Source: Paraburkholderia heleia NBRC 101817 (GTDB lineage: Bacteria > Pseudomonadota > Gammaproteobacteria > Burkholderiales > Burkholderiaceae). Taken from it: a stretch of 64,000 nt of DNA. The DNA lies in contig NZ_BBJH01000051.1 in assembly GCF_000739775.1 (NCBI RefSeq), positions 1 through 64,000 of the forward strand. The letters run 5' to 3'. The number at the start of each line of letters is the position of its first letter. Within the stretch, counting starts at the first letter, position 1. Made by a program: the position numbers and the translations under genes. Below, piece after piece: positions 40,247 to 49,632 of this stretch. The notes beneath the pieces were generated by a model. It saw only the letters and a program-made list of their open reading frames with translations, was not told the DNA's origin and ran no database searches.

Positions 40247-43114
40247 TCAGGCCGGCAACCGCGTGAGTTGCGCGGTCAGCTTGTCCAGCGTTGCCTGGTA
40301 TTCTGCCAGTCTTTTCTGCTCCTGCTCAACGACCGCGGGCGGTGCTTTTGCTACGAAACTGTCGTTTCCGAGCTTGGCCTTGCACTTCGTGACCTCGTTG
40401 CCGAGGCGGGCGATTTCCTTCGACAGGCGTTCGCGTTCGGCGGCGACGTCGATCTCCACCTTCAGCACGAGCTTGTCCGTCCCAACAATAGCAACTGGCG
40501 CGCCTGCCGAGGCCGCGTCGAGCGCCGCTTCGTCGGCGATGATCTGGACCTCCGAAAGCTTCGCAAGCGCCTGCGCATAGGGCGCGAACGTCGCGAGGCG
40601 CCCGGCGTTGCCCGTGGCGAGCAGCGGCACCCTGGTGGCGGGCGAGAGGCCCATTTCGCCACGCAGGTTGCGGCACGCGTCGATCACGGCCTTTAGGTCG
40701 GCGGCCCACTGTTCCGCGGCTTCGTCGATCTTCTTCGCTTGCGCCACCGGGTAGCGCTGCATCATGATCGATGCCTCGCCTTCGGCGGCGCCCTCGGGGT
40801 ACGCGTCGGTGAGCGGCGCCACCTTCTGCCACAACGCTTCGGTGATGAACGGAATCACCGGATGCGCGAGGCGCAGCACCGTTTCCAGCACGCGCAGCAG
40901 CGTGCGGCGCGTGGCGCGCTGCTGCTCGGGCGTACCCGTCTGGATCTGCACCTTCGCGAGTTCCAGATACCAGTCACAGTATTCGTCCCAGACGAACTTG
41001 TATATGGCGTTGGCCACGTTGTCGAAGCGATAGTCCGCGAAGCCCTTCGCGACTTCGGCTTCCACGCGCTGCAGCAGCGAGACGATCCAGCGGTCGGCCT
41101 GCGAGAAGTCCGTGTAGCCGCCGGGGCCGCAATCGCCCGGCTGGCACGCGCCCGGCTTGCTGAAACCGCAGTCGTGGCCTTCGCAGTTCATCAGCACGAA
41201 GCGCGTGGCGTTCCAGAGCTTGTTGCAGAAGTTGCGATAGCCCTCGCAGCGCGCGAGGTCGAAGTTCACGTTGCGCCCGAGCGTGGCCATGGAAGCCATC
41301 GTGAAGCGCAGCGCGTCGGTGCCGAACGCGGGAATGCCGTCCGGGAACTCCTTGCGCGTCTTCTTTTCGATGGTCGCGGCCTGCTTCGGATTCATGAGCC
41401 CCGTGGTGCGTTTGGCGACCAGCGCCTCGAGGTCGATGCCGTCGACGATATCGATCGGGTCGAGCGTGTTGCCCTTGCTCTTGGACATCTTCTGGCCTTC
41501 GGCGTCGCGCACGAGGCCGTGCACGTACACCGTGTCGAACGGCACCTTGCCGGTGAAGTGCGTGGTCATCATGACCATGCGCGCCACCCAGAAGAAGATG
41601 ATGTCGAAGCCCGTGACCAGCACGGAAGAGGGCAGGAAGGCCTGTAGTTCGGGCGTCTGTTGCGGCCAGCCGAGCGACGAGAACGGCACGAGCGCCGACG
41701 AGAACCACGTGTCGAGCACGTCTTCGTCGCGCTTCAATGCGCCCTTGTAGCCACTCGCTTCGGCCTGCGCGCGCGCTTCATCCTCGCTCTTCGCAACGAA
41801 GATTTCGCCGTTCTCGCCGTACCACGCCGGGATCTGGTGGCCCCACCAGAGCTGGCGCGAGATGCACCAGTCCTGGATGTTTTCGAGCCACTGGTAGTAG
41901 GTCGTGGTCCAGTTTTCCGGCACGAACTTGATCTGGCCGTTGCGCACCACCTCGAGCGAGGTCTCGGTGATCGACTTGCCGGGGTGGAAGGTGCCCTCGG
42001 GCGCGGGCTTCGTCATCGCCACGAACCACTGGTCCGTGAGCATCGGCTCGATCACCACGCCCGTGCGGTCGCCGCGCGGCACCATGAGCTTGTGCGGCTG
42101 CACCGAGTCGAGCAGGCCCAGCGCCTCGAAGTCGGCCACCACCTGCTTGCGTGCCTCGAAGCGGTCGAGGCCGCGGTATTTTTCAGGTGCGTTGTCGTTG
42201 ATCTTCGCGTCGAGCGTGAGGATCTCGATCATCGGCAAGCCGTGGCGCAGGCCCACCTGGTAGTCGTTGAAGTCGTGCGCGGGCGTGACCTTCACGACGC
42301 CCGTGCCGAACTCGCGGTCCACGTATTCGTCGGCGATGACGGGGATCTCGCGGTCCGTGAGCGGCAGCTTGACCATCTTGCCGATGAGGTGCGCGTAGCG
42401 CTCGTCCTCGGGGTGCACCATCACGGCCGTGTCGCCGAGCATGGTTTCCGGGCGCGTCGTGGCCACGGTCAGCGTGGCCGAGCCGTCCGCGAGCGGATAG
42501 CGCAGGTGCCACAGATTGCCGTTTTCCTCTTCGCTCGCCACTTCGAGGTCCGAGACGGCGGTGAGCAGCACCGGGTCCCAGTTCACGAGGCGCTTGCCGC
42601 GATAGATCAGGCCCTGTTCATAGAGCTGCACGAACACGTCGCGCACGGCGGCCGACATCTTGTCGTCCATCGTGAAGTATTCGCGCGACCAGTCGATCGA
42701 GGCGCCCAGGCGCCGCACCTGGCCCGTGATGGTCGAGCCCGACTGCTGCTTCCACTCCCACACGCGCTCGACGAACTTCTCGCGGCCCAGGTCGTGGCGC
42801 GAGATCTTCTGCGCGTCGAGCTGGCGCTCGACCACGATCTGCGTGGCGATGCCCGCGTGGTCCGTGCCCGGCACCCACAGCGTGTTCTCGCCGAGCATGC
42901 GGTGATAGCGCGCGAGGCCGTCCATGATCGTCTGGTTGAACGCGTGCCCCATGTGCAGCGTGCCGGTGACGTTGGGCGGCGGCAACTGGATCGAGAAGTT
43001 CTTGCGGCCGGGCTCGAAGGTCGCGGCGGCGTAGCCTCGACGCTCCCATTCGGGGCCCCAGTGGGCCTCGATGGTCTGGGGCTCGAAGCTTTTCGCTAGC
43101 GTGCTGTCGCTCAT
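40247..43114 (-). CDS. valS: valyl-tRNA synthetase
   Basis: A 955-residue class I synthetase charging tRNA-Val. The HIGH-type motif lies in PPPNVTGTLHMGHAFNQT near residue 48, and the KMSKS-type signature is KMSKSKGNTLDP. The CP1 editing insertion contains GDTAVMVHPEDERY and ATTRPETMLGDTAVMVH-type regions. A C-terminal coiled coil ends the protein (EIARLGNEVTKCKAKLGN, VVEQEQKRLAEYQATLDKL). It is full length. A TATAAT box at 43153-43158 on the minus strand probably drives it. Confidence 0.97.
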   Translation of the reverse strand: MSDSTLAKSFEPQTIEAHWGPEWERRGYAAATFEPGRKNFSIQLPPPNVTGTLHMGHAFNQTIMDGLARYHRMLGENTLWVPGTDHAGIATQIVVERQLDAQKISRHDLGREKFVERVWEWKQQSGSTITGQVRRLGASIDWSREYFTMDDKMSAAVRDVFVQLYEQGLIYRGKRLVNWDPVLLTAVSDLEVASEEENGNLWHLRYPLADGSATLTVATTRPETMLGDTAVMVHPEDERYAHLIGKMVKLPLTDREIPVIADEYVDREFGTGVVKVTPAHDFNDYQVGLRHGLPMIEILTLDAKINDNAPEKYRGLDRFEARKQVVADFEALGLLDSVQPHKLMVPRGDRTGVVIEPMLTDQWFVAMTKPAPEGTFHPGKSITETSLEVVRNGQIKFVPENWTTTYYQWLENIQDWCISRQLWWGHQIPAWYGENGEIFVAKSEDEARAQAEASGYKGALKRDEDVLDTWFSSALVPFSSLGWPQQTPELQAFLPSSVLVTGFDIIFFWVARMVMMTTHFTGKVPFDTVYVHGLVRDAEGQKMSKSKGNTLDPIDIVDGIDLEALVAKRTTGLMNPKQAATIEKKTRKEFPDGIPAFGTDALRFTMASMATLGRNVNFDLARCEGYRNFCNKLWNATRFVLMNCEGHDCGFSKPGACQPGDCGPGGYTDFSQADRWIVSLLQRVEAEVAKGFADYRFDNVANAIYKFVWDEYCDWYLELAKVQIQTGTPEQQRATRRTLLRVLETVLRLAHPVIPFITEALWQKVAPLTDAYPEGAAEGEASIMMQRYPVAQAKKIDEAAEQWAADLKAVIDACRNLRGEMGLSPATRVPLLATGNAGRLATFAPYAQALAKLSEVQIIADEAALDAASAGAPVAIVGTDKLVLKVEIDVAAERERLSKEIARLGNEVTKCKAKLGNDSFVAKAPPAVVEQEQKRLAEYQATLDKLTAQLTRLPA

Positions 43115-43152
43115 GGGTGGAATCTGCCGAAAAAAGGATGCGGAAACGTTCG

Positions 43153-43158
43153 ATTATA
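43153..43158 (-). promoter_or_regulatory. -10 box of valS
   Basis: A perfect TATAAT on the minus strand, 39 bases before the valS ATG. No good -35 is visible at 17-base spacing. Confidence 0.4.
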
Positions 43159-43197
43159 AGGGGAAGTCCTCCCGGAGCCGACGCGCCAGCGGAGGGG

Positions 43198-43233
43198 GGC
43201 CGATGCGTGGCCCAATGCGCAGGCCGATGCGCG
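43198..43233. repeat. three degenerate 12-bp tandem units
   Basis: GGCCGATGCGTG, GCCCAATGCGCA and GGCCGATGCGCG are adjacent in the valS-uvrD divergent gap. The first ten bases of units one and three are identical. The repeat is just upstream of the uvrD -10 box. Confidence 0.6.
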
Positions 43234-43273
43234 ACGCGCCCAGGCGGCGCAAGCCGCCGCGTGCGTGCGCACT

Positions 43274-43279
43274 TATAAT
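43274..43279 (+). promoter_or_regulatory. -10 box of uvrD
   Basis: A perfect TATAAT 85 bases before the uvrD ATG. The -35 region 17 bases upstream (AAGCCG) is poor. Confidence 0.4.
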
Positions 43280-43363
43280 GGCGGTCTGCCATTCAACGGC
43301 GCGCCTGTGCCGCGCGCCACGTCCCCGGGGTCCCGCCCTTGGGGGCACGCTCCATTTCAGCCC

Positions 43364-45754
43364 ATGCCCGAACTGCTCGCGAACCTGAACCCCGAACAAC
43401 TCGCCGCCGTCACGTTGCCCAACGAACCGGCGCTCATTCTGGCCGGGGCCGGCAGCGGCAAGACGCGCGTGCTGATCACGCGCATTGCGTGGCTGATCCA
43501 GCAGGGCATGGCCTCGCCCTCGACCATCCTGGCCGTGACCTTCACGAACAAGGCCGCACGCGAAATGATGGGGCGCCTCCAGGCGCTCCTGCCCATCGAC
43601 ACGCGCGGCATGTGGATCGGCACCTTCCACGGCCTGTGCAACCGCATGCTGCGCGCGCACTTCCGCGACGCCGGCCTGCCGCAGACCTTCCAGATTCTCG
43701 ACACCGCAGACCAGCTCTCGGCCATCAAGCGTTTGATGAAGGGCCTGAACGTCGACGACGAGAAATACCCGCCCAAGAACCTGCAGTACTTCATCAACAA
43801 CGCGAAGGAGCAGGGCCTGCGTCCGAAAGACGTGGACGTGAGCGACGACTTCAACCGCAGGTTCGTCGAGCTTTACGAAGCCTATGACCAGCAGTGCCAG
43901 CGCGAAGGCGTGGTCGATTTCGCGGAGCTGCTGCTGCGCTGCTACGAGCTGCTCGCGTACAACCCGCCGCTGCGTGCGCACTATCAGGGGCGCTTTCGCG
44001 ACATTCTGGTGGACGAGTTCCAGGACACCAACAAGCTCCAGTACGCGTGGCTCAAGCTGCTCGCGGGACCGGGCAACGCGATCTTCGCGGTGGGCGACGA
44101 TGACCAGTCGATCTACGCGTTCCGCGGTGCGAACGTCGGCAACATGCGCGACTTCGAGAACGAGTTCCGCGTGAAGCACATGATCAAGCTGGAGCAGAAC
44201 TACCGCTCGCACGGCCATATTCTCGATGCGGCCAACTACCTGATCGCGCATAACTCGCGGCGTCTGGGCAAGAACCTGCGCACCGATGCGGGCCACGGCG
44301 AGCCGGTGCGCGTGTACGAGGCGGCCACCGACTCGCAGGAAGCCGGCTGGATCGTCGAGGAAATCCGTGCGCTCATCAACCAGGGGCTGGCGCGCAACGA
44401 GATCGCCATCCTCTATCGCAGCAACGCGCAGTCGCGCATGATCGAGCACACGCTCGTGAACGCGGGCGTGCCGTACAAGGTTTACGGCGGCCTGCGCTTC
44501 TTCGAGCGTCAGGAAGTCAAGCACGCACTCGCGTATCTGCGTCTCATCGACAATCCGAACGACGACACGGCGTTCGCGCGTGTCGTGAATTTCCCCACGC
44601 GCGGCATCGGCGCGCGCTCGATCGAGCAACTGGCGGATGCCGCGCGCCTCTACAACTGCTCGATGGCCGCAGCCATTCCGTACGTCACGGGTAAGGCAGG
44701 CACGAGCCTGGGTTCGTTCGCCAGTTTGATCGCAAAGATGCGCGCCGAGACCGCACAGATGAGCCTGCCGGAAACCGTCGAATACGCGGTGCGCATGAGC
44801 GGTCTCGCCGAGTTCTATCAGAACGAGCGTGAAGGTCAGGATCGCCTCGAGAACCTGCAGGAACTCGTGACCGCGGCCACGGCGTTCGTGAGCGAAGAGG
44901 GCTACGGCCTCGACACGCCCGCGCGCTCGATTCCCCTGCGCCCCGGTGCGAGCGCGGTGCCCGAGATCGTCTCGCAGGACGGCGAGATCGAAGTGCTCGA
45001 CGCGCCGGCGATCACCGACCCCGCGCAGAACCCCGACGTCATGACGCCGCTTGCGGGCTTCCTCTCGCATGCGTCGCTCGAAGCCGGCGACAACCAGGCG
45101 CAGGCGGGCCAGGACGCCGTGCAGCTGATGACGGTGCACGCCGCGAAGGGCCTCGAATTCACGGCGGTCTTCATCACCGGTCTCGAAGAGGGCCTGTTCC
45201 CGCACGAGAACAGCGCGATGGAAGCCGACGGCCTCGAAGAAGAGCGCCGCCTGATGTACGTGGCGATCACGCGCGCGAAGGAGCGGCTCTATATCTCGTT
45301 CGCGCAGAGCCGCCTGCTGCACGGCCAGACGCGCTACAACGTGCGCTCGCGCTTTTTCGACGAGTTGCCGCAGGAATCGCTCAAGTGGCTCACGCCCAAG
45401 GTCGAAGCGGGCGCGCGCTGGGGCGGCCGCTCCGACAACGCAGGCTGGGGCCGCGACTGGTTCGCGCGGCCGGGCGGCGGCGAGGGCGGCAACGCAGGGA
45501 ATTACGGCGGCGGCCGCCGCGAGCGCGACGCCTATCTCGCGGACAAGAGCCCGGCGCCCGCGTTCGCCAACGAGCAGCGCGCCGCCGAGACGGGTTTTCG
45601 CGTGGGCCAGGGCGTGTTCCACACGAAGTTCGGCGAAGGCACGATCACGGCGCTCGAAGGCAGCGGCGCCGACGCCAAGGCGCAGGTGCGCTTCAAGCGT
45701 CACGGCGAGAAGTGGCTCGCGCTGGCGGTGGCCAGGCTGCAGCCGGTGGAGTGA
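43364..45754 (+). CDS. uvrD: UvrD/Rep family ATP-dependent DNA helicase
   Basis: A 796-residue SF1 helicase that unwinds DNA 3'-to-5' in nucleotide excision and mismatch repair. Motifs in order are Walker A ILAGAGSGKTRVL (about 25-37), Ia VTFTNKAAREM, II VDEFQDTN, III VGDDDQSIYAFRGA, IV QNYRS, V TVHAAKGLEF and VI YVAITRAKERLYIS. A Gly/Arg-rich linker (about 690-725) precedes a C-terminal Tudor-like domain (VFHTKFGEGTITALEG), which in UvrD and PcrA contacts RNA polymerase. The ATG at 43364 (MPELLANLNPEQ) is the conserved start; an upstream start at 43265 runs through promoter DNA. Confidence 0.93.
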   Translation: MPELLANLNPEQLAAVTLPNEPALILAGAGSGKTRVLITRIAWLIQQGMASPSTILAVTFTNKAAREMMGRLQALLPIDTRGMWIGTFHGLCNRMLRAHFRDAGLPQTFQILDTADQLSAIKRLMKGLNVDDEKYPPKNLQYFINNAKEQGLRPKDVDVSDDFNRRFVELYEAYDQQCQREGVVDFAELLLRCYELLAYNPPLRAHYQGRFRDILVDEFQDTNKLQYAWLKLLAGPGNAIFAVGDDDQSIYAFRGANVGNMRDFENEFRVKHMIKLEQNYRSHGHILDAANYLIAHNSRRLGKNLRTDAGHGEPVRVYEAATDSQEAGWIVEEIRALINQGLARNEIAILYRSNAQSRMIEHTLVNAGVPYKVYGGLRFFERQEVKHALAYLRLIDNPNDDTAFARVVNFPTRGIGARSIEQLADAARLYNCSMAAAIPYVTGKAGTSLGSFASLIAKMRAETAQMSLPETVEYAVRMSGLAEFYQNEREGQDRLENLQELVTAATAFVSEEGYGLDTPARSIPLRPGASAVPEIVSQDGEIEVLDAPAITDPAQNPDVMTPLAGFLSHASLEAGDNQAQAGQDAVQLMTVHAAKGLEFTAVFITGLEEGLFPHENSAMEADGLEEERRLMYVAITRAKERLYISFAQSRLLHGQTRYNVRSRFFDELPQESLKWLTPKVEAGARWGGRSDNAGWGRDWFARPGGGEGGNAGNYGGGRRERDAYLADKSPAPAFANEQRAAETGFRVGQGVFHTKFGEGTITALEGSGADAKAQVRFKRHGEKWLALAVARLQPVE

Positions 45755-45797
45755 GCGCGCGTCGGCCTCAAACAACCCAGACGGAAAACATTCGAAG

Positions 45798-46616
45798 ATG
45801 AACCTCTCGACCCAGGCGAGCGGCAGTGCCGCCCGTCCCCTCGGCGTGCTCGCCGCGCTGCCCCAGGAACTCGGCGATCTGATCGCGGCCATGCAGGCCG
45901 AAGCGGGTGTCGTGACCCGCACGTTCGGCCGGCGCGACTATCACCTCGGCACCGTGCACGGCGCGCCCTGTGTGGTGACGCTCGCGCGCGTCGGCAAGGT
46001 GGCGGCGGCCGCCACGGCCAGCGCGCTGATCCATGCGTTCGATGTGGAAGCGATCGTCTTTACGGGCGTGGCGGGCGGCGTGGGCTCGGGTGTCCACGTG
46101 GGCGACGTCGTAGTCGGCGAAACGCTGCTCCAGCACGACATGAACGCCGAGCCGCTGTTCCCGCGTCACGAGATTCCGCTGCTCGCGCGCTCGCGCTTCG
46201 ATGCCGATCACGCCCTGGCGCAAGCGCTCGCCGCCGCTTGCGAGCGTTTCATCGCGGAGGAGGGGCCGGAGTTGACCGCGCGCTTCAAGGCCGCGCTGCC
46301 TCGCTTCGAGACCGCGTTGCCGCAGGTGCATCGCGGGCTCGTGATCAGCGGCGACCAGTTCGTGGCGAGCGCCGCGGCCGTGGGCGCGCTGCGCGCGCTC
46401 TTGCCCGATGCGCTCGCCGTCGAGATGGAGGGCGCCGCGATCGCCCAGGTCTGTCACGAGTACGACGTTCCGTGCGCGATCGTGCGCACGATCTCCGACA
46501 CCGCCGACGAGCACGCGAGCACGTCGTTCTCGAGCTTCCTCGCCGATATCGCGGGCACATACTCCACAGGCATCCTCAAGCGCTTTCTGGCCGCGTACCG
46601 GCCGCTCGCCCGCTGA
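45798..46616 (+). CDS. mtnN: 5'-methylthioadenosine/S-adenosylhomocysteine nucleosidase family protein
   Basis: A 272-residue PNP_UDP-type phosphorylase/nucleosidase. It has GVLAALPQELGDLIAAM (catalytic Glu region), GVAGGVGSGVHVGDVVVGE, and AVEMEGAAIAQVCHEYDVPCAIVRTISDTADE with the ribose-binding Met-Glu and catalytic Asp. It should cleave MTA or SAH to adenine plus thio-sugar in the methyl cycle. It is about 40 residues longer than E. coli MtnN, in the middle (ALAAACERFIAEEGPELTARFKA), so the assignment could be to a relative. It lies 43 bases after uvrD. Confidence 0.78.
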   Translation: MNLSTQASGSAARPLGVLAALPQELGDLIAAMQAEAGVVTRTFGRRDYHLGTVHGAPCVVTLARVGKVAAAATASALIHAFDVEAIVFTGVAGGVGSGVHVGDVVVGETLLQHDMNAEPLFPRHEIPLLARSRFDADHALAQALAAACERFIAEEGPELTARFKAALPRFETALPQVHRGLVISGDQFVASAAAVGALRALLPDALAVEMEGAAIAQVCHEYDVPCAIVRTISDTADEHASTSFSSFLADIAGTYSTGILKRFLAAYRPLAR

Positions 46617-46635
46617 GCGTGCGCACGCGCAGGCC

Positions 46636-48534
46636 TCAGCTGTCGCCTGCGCTCACCGCCTCGCGAATCGACTGCAGCGCCGAGGCATCCTCGATGGTCG
46701 GCAGATCGCCCGGGTCGCGCCCTTCGGCGAGCGCCGCAATCGCGCGGCGAAGCAGCTTGCCGGAGCGCGTCTTGGGCAGCATCGGCACGAAGTGCACGCG
46801 CGCGGGCCGGCCGATCGCGCCGAGCTGGCGGTCCACCGTCGCGGCGAGCGAAGCCGCGAGCTTCTGTGCATCGGCGGGACTGGCGGCGGCACCCGCGTCG
46901 CGCAGCACGACGAAAGCCAGCGCCGCCTGACCCTTTACCGCGTCGCTCACGCCCACCACGGCCACTTCCGCGACCGCCGCGTGCGAAGAGATCGCCTCTT
47001 CGATCTCGCGCGTGCCGAGGCGATGGCCCGCCACGTTGATCACGTCGTCGGTGCGGCCGAGGATCGTCACGTAGCCGTCGCTGTCCTGCACGCCCCAATC
47101 GAAGGTCGAATACACCTGCTGGCCGGGCACGCTTTCCCAGTACGTTTTCACGAAGCGCGCGTCGTCGCCCCACACGGTCTGCATGCAGCCGGGCGGCAGC
47201 GGATAGCCAAGCGTGATCACGCCTTTCTCGCCTTGCGCGCAGGGCTCGCCCGTATGTTCGTTGCGCAGCACGAGGTCGTAGCCGTAGCAGGGCACGCCCG
47301 GCGAGCCGAGCTTTTGCGGCAGCGGCTCGACGCCGCGCTGGATGGCCAGCATCGGCCAGCCGGTCTCGGTCTGCCAGTAGTTGTCGACGACGGGTTTGCC
47401 GAGCGCCCCGGAAATCCATTCGGCCGTGGGCTCGTCGAGCGGCTCGCCCGCAAGAAAGAGCGTGCGCAGGCTCGAAAGATCGGCACTGCGCAGCAGCGCC
47501 GGGTCCTGCTTCTTGAGCACGCGAATGGCCGTCGGCGCCGTGAACATCAGGTTGATGCGGTGCTGCTCGATGAGGCGCCACCAGATGCCGCCGTCGGGGC
47601 GCACCGGCGTGCCCTCGTACATCACTGTGGTCATGCCCGCGAGGAGCGGCGCATAGATGATGTAGCTGTGACCCACCACCCAGCCGATGTCCGACGCCGT
47701 GAACAGGGTGTCGCCGGCGCGCCCCTCGAAGATATATTCCATCGACGCCGCGAGCGCCACCGCGTAGCCGCCCACGTCGCGCTGCACGCCTTTGGGTTTG
47801 CCCGTCGTGCCCGAGGTGTAGAGGATGTACGAAGGCTCGTTCGATTCGAGCCATTCGCAGGGAATCTGCACGTCGTAGTGCTGCTCGCGCAGCGGCTCGT
47901 AGTCGACGAGATACGGCGCGTTCAGCCGCTCGGGCGCGAGCTGGCGGTCGATCAGCAGTACCTTGGGCGGCGCATATTCGGCGCGCGCCATGGCTTCGTC
48001 CACGAGCGGCGTGTAGTCGATCACCTTGCCGCCGCGCGCCCCGGCGTCGGCGCTCACGAGCAGCACGGGCTTCGCGTCGTCAATGCGCGCGGCGAGGCTC
48101 GGCGCGGCGAATCCGCCGAACACCACCGAGTGGATCGCGCCGAGGCGCGCGCAGGCGAGCACAGCGAACACGGCCTCGGGAATCATCGGCAGATAGATGA
48201 GCACGCGCTGGCCGCGCTTCACGCCGAGCGAGCGCATCACGGCGGCCATGCGGTTCACTTCGGCGTGCAGGTCGGCGTAGGTGTAGCGCCGCTCGATGCC
48301 GGTCTCGGTCGAGACATAGACGAGCGCGTTCTGGTGCGCGCGCGCCGTGAGGTGACGGTCCACGGCATTGAAGCACAGGTTCGTGCGGCCGCCGCAGAAC
48401 CAGCGCGCGAACGGCGGGTTCGAGCGGTCGAGCACCTGATCGAACGGCGTCTGCCAATGGATGCGCCCGGCCTCGCGGCGCCAGAAGTCGTCGGGGTTCG
48501 CGACCGACTCGCGGTGAAAATCGCGGTAACGCAT
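46636..48534 (-). CDS. prpE: propionate-CoA ligase
   Basis: A 632-residue acyl-CoA synthetase of the AMP-forming superfamily. The AMP-binding motif is YILYTSGTTGKPKGVQRD, the acyl-site region is DIGWVVGHSYIIYAPLLAG, and the C-terminal catalytic Lys lies in TRSGKLLRRA. The N-terminal MRYRDFHRESVANPDDFWRREAGRI is the PrpE-type start. It makes propionyl-CoA from propionate, ATP and CoA. The ATG at 48534 has strong GGAGGAAGGGAG upstream. No prpBCD genes are adjacent. An acetate-CoA ligase is a less likely alternative. Confidence 0.88.
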   Translation of the reverse strand: MRYRDFHRESVANPDDFWRREAGRIHWQTPFDQVLDRSNPPFARWFCGGRTNLCFNAVDRHLTARAHQNALVYVSTETGIERRYTYADLHAEVNRMAAVMRSLGVKRGQRVLIYLPMIPEAVFAVLACARLGAIHSVVFGGFAAPSLAARIDDAKPVLLVSADAGARGGKVIDYTPLVDEAMARAEYAPPKVLLIDRQLAPERLNAPYLVDYEPLREQHYDVQIPCEWLESNEPSYILYTSGTTGKPKGVQRDVGGYAVALAASMEYIFEGRAGDTLFTASDIGWVVGHSYIIYAPLLAGMTTVMYEGTPVRPDGGIWWRLIEQHRINLMFTAPTAIRVLKKQDPALLRSADLSSLRTLFLAGEPLDEPTAEWISGALGKPVVDNYWQTETGWPMLAIQRGVEPLPQKLGSPGVPCYGYDLVLRNEHTGEPCAQGEKGVITLGYPLPPGCMQTVWGDDARFVKTYWESVPGQQVYSTFDWGVQDSDGYVTILGRTDDVINVAGHRLGTREIEEAISSHAAVAEVAVVGVSDAVKGQAALAFVVLRDAGAAASPADAQKLAASLAATVDRQLGAIGRPARVHFVPMLPKTRSGKLLRRAIAALAEGRDPGDLPTIEDASALQSIREAVSAGDS

Positions 48535-48740
48535 GACTCCCTTCCTCCCGTGCGGATGGTGCAGCCGTTGGCCGGATCCGGCGCAGTTTTTCAGGATAGT
48601 GCAGTGCAATGCACGCGGGCAACGCGGGTTCTCCCGCGGGTTGTCCGGCAGATTTGCGGCGGATTTCCGGCTACGGGGGGCAGCGGTGCGCCTTGCGCCT
48701 CGCGCTCGCGTGTCAACCCCGCGCAACCCGCGTGCTGCGC

Positions 48741-49376
48741 TCAGCCGCCGATTTCGGGATGCTCGAGACGCGGCAGCGGCGCCGCGCGCCAGCGGCGCAG
48801 CCGCAGCCGGGCGGCTTCGACAGTCGCATCGAGCTGCGCGCGCACCGTGCTCGACAAGCCCGCGCCGTAACAGTCGCTGGCCTGCGGCTGCACGCCGATC
48901 AGCACGATCTCGCGCGGCGAGCGGCCGCTCAACCGCGCGCAGGCGAGCGCGTCGGCGAAGCCCATGCCGGGCCGGCCCGGACGGAGCGTGTAGAGGTATT
49001 CGGCCGCCGCATCGCCGGTGAGGACGCGCCGTGCGCCCGGCGCGAGCCCGAAATCGATTGCGCTGAGCACGAGCAAACGCCGCGTGGATTCGACGACGGG
49101 CACGAGTGCACGGCCGCGCGTGCCGCCTTCCACGAGTTCGACCTGCTCGGGGCATTGCCAGCTCGCCTTCAGCCGCTCGAGCGCGAGCACGCCTATGCCG
49201 GCATCGCCCCATTGAACATTGCCGAGGCCGAGCACGACCACCCGTTGCGGTGCGAGGGCCTGGCGTTTTGCGAGCCCGGCCAGTGCGCGGCGCGCGAAGG
49301 CGCGCACTGCGCCGTCGTCGCGCGATGCCTGCGGCATGGCGCCGATTTCGTCAGGTCGATGGAGGCGAAGGATCAC
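48741..49376 (-). CDS. hydrogenase-maturation-protease-like protein with altered metal ligands
   Basis: A protein of up to 211 residues related to HyaD/HybD endopeptidases, which trim the large subunit of NiFe hydrogenases after nickel insertion. Aligned by eye to E. coli HybD, recalled from memory: GLGNVQWGDAGIGV (HybD GVGNILLTDEAIGV), GGTRG, LVLSAIDFGLAPG (IIADAI), ADALACARLSG (ADVLSALRFTG) and LIGVQPQ. The three nickel ligands are replaced: Glu16 by Ala (residue 59), Asp62 by Ser (105), His93 by Pro (about 136). It may be a pseudoenzyme, or a protease of other type. No hydrogenase gene is in the window. Start sites are a GTG at 49376 or an ATG at 49337; neither has a clear ribosome binding site. 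Confidence 0.75.
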   Translation of the reverse strand: MILRLHRPDEIGAMPQASRDDGAVRAFARRALAGLAKRQALAPQRVVVLGLGNVQWGDAGIGVLALERLKASWQCPEQVELVEGGTRGRALVPVVESTRRLLVLSAIDFGLAPGARRVLTGDAAAEYLYTLRPGRPGMGFADALACARLSGRSPREIVLIGVQPQASDCYGAGLSSTVRAQLDATVEAARLRLRRWRAAPLPRLEHPEIGG

Positions 49377-49558
49377 GTTGATGGCTGCTTGGGAGAGTGC
49401 GGGAGTAGGAATAATCCGAGTAACTCGAGATACCTCTGTTGATGTGTGTCAATCGAGATAGGTTTAATCGTGATAAAAGCGATGTTTTGCCCTACTCATT
49501 GGTTCGCTGTCGGATCAATGTGTGGCAACCTCTAACACTTCGTCCACGCGCAGCAAAA

Positions 49559-49591
49559 AAAAGGGGAACGCCAAACCGGCGTTCCCCTTTT
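49559..49591 (-). terminator. terminator of the efflux operon
   Basis: AAAAGGGGAACGCC (49559-49572) pairs with GGCGTTCCCCTTTT (49578-49591) around a 5-nt loop, 42 bases beyond the HlyD stop. The A run becomes a T run on the minus strand. The plus side is also T-rich, so it may work both ways. Confidence 0.85.
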
Positions 49592-49632
49592 GCGTGCGTT
49601 TTGCGCGGTCGGCATGCCGCGTCACTGCGCCA

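Noticed and set aside
41660..43099. Antisense open frame opposite valS, and similar frames opposite glnS (11354-13162) and iolD (28249-30102)
   Set aside because: All are shadows of confirmed genes with the same Arg/His/Val-rich composition; none has a ribosome binding site or a domain.
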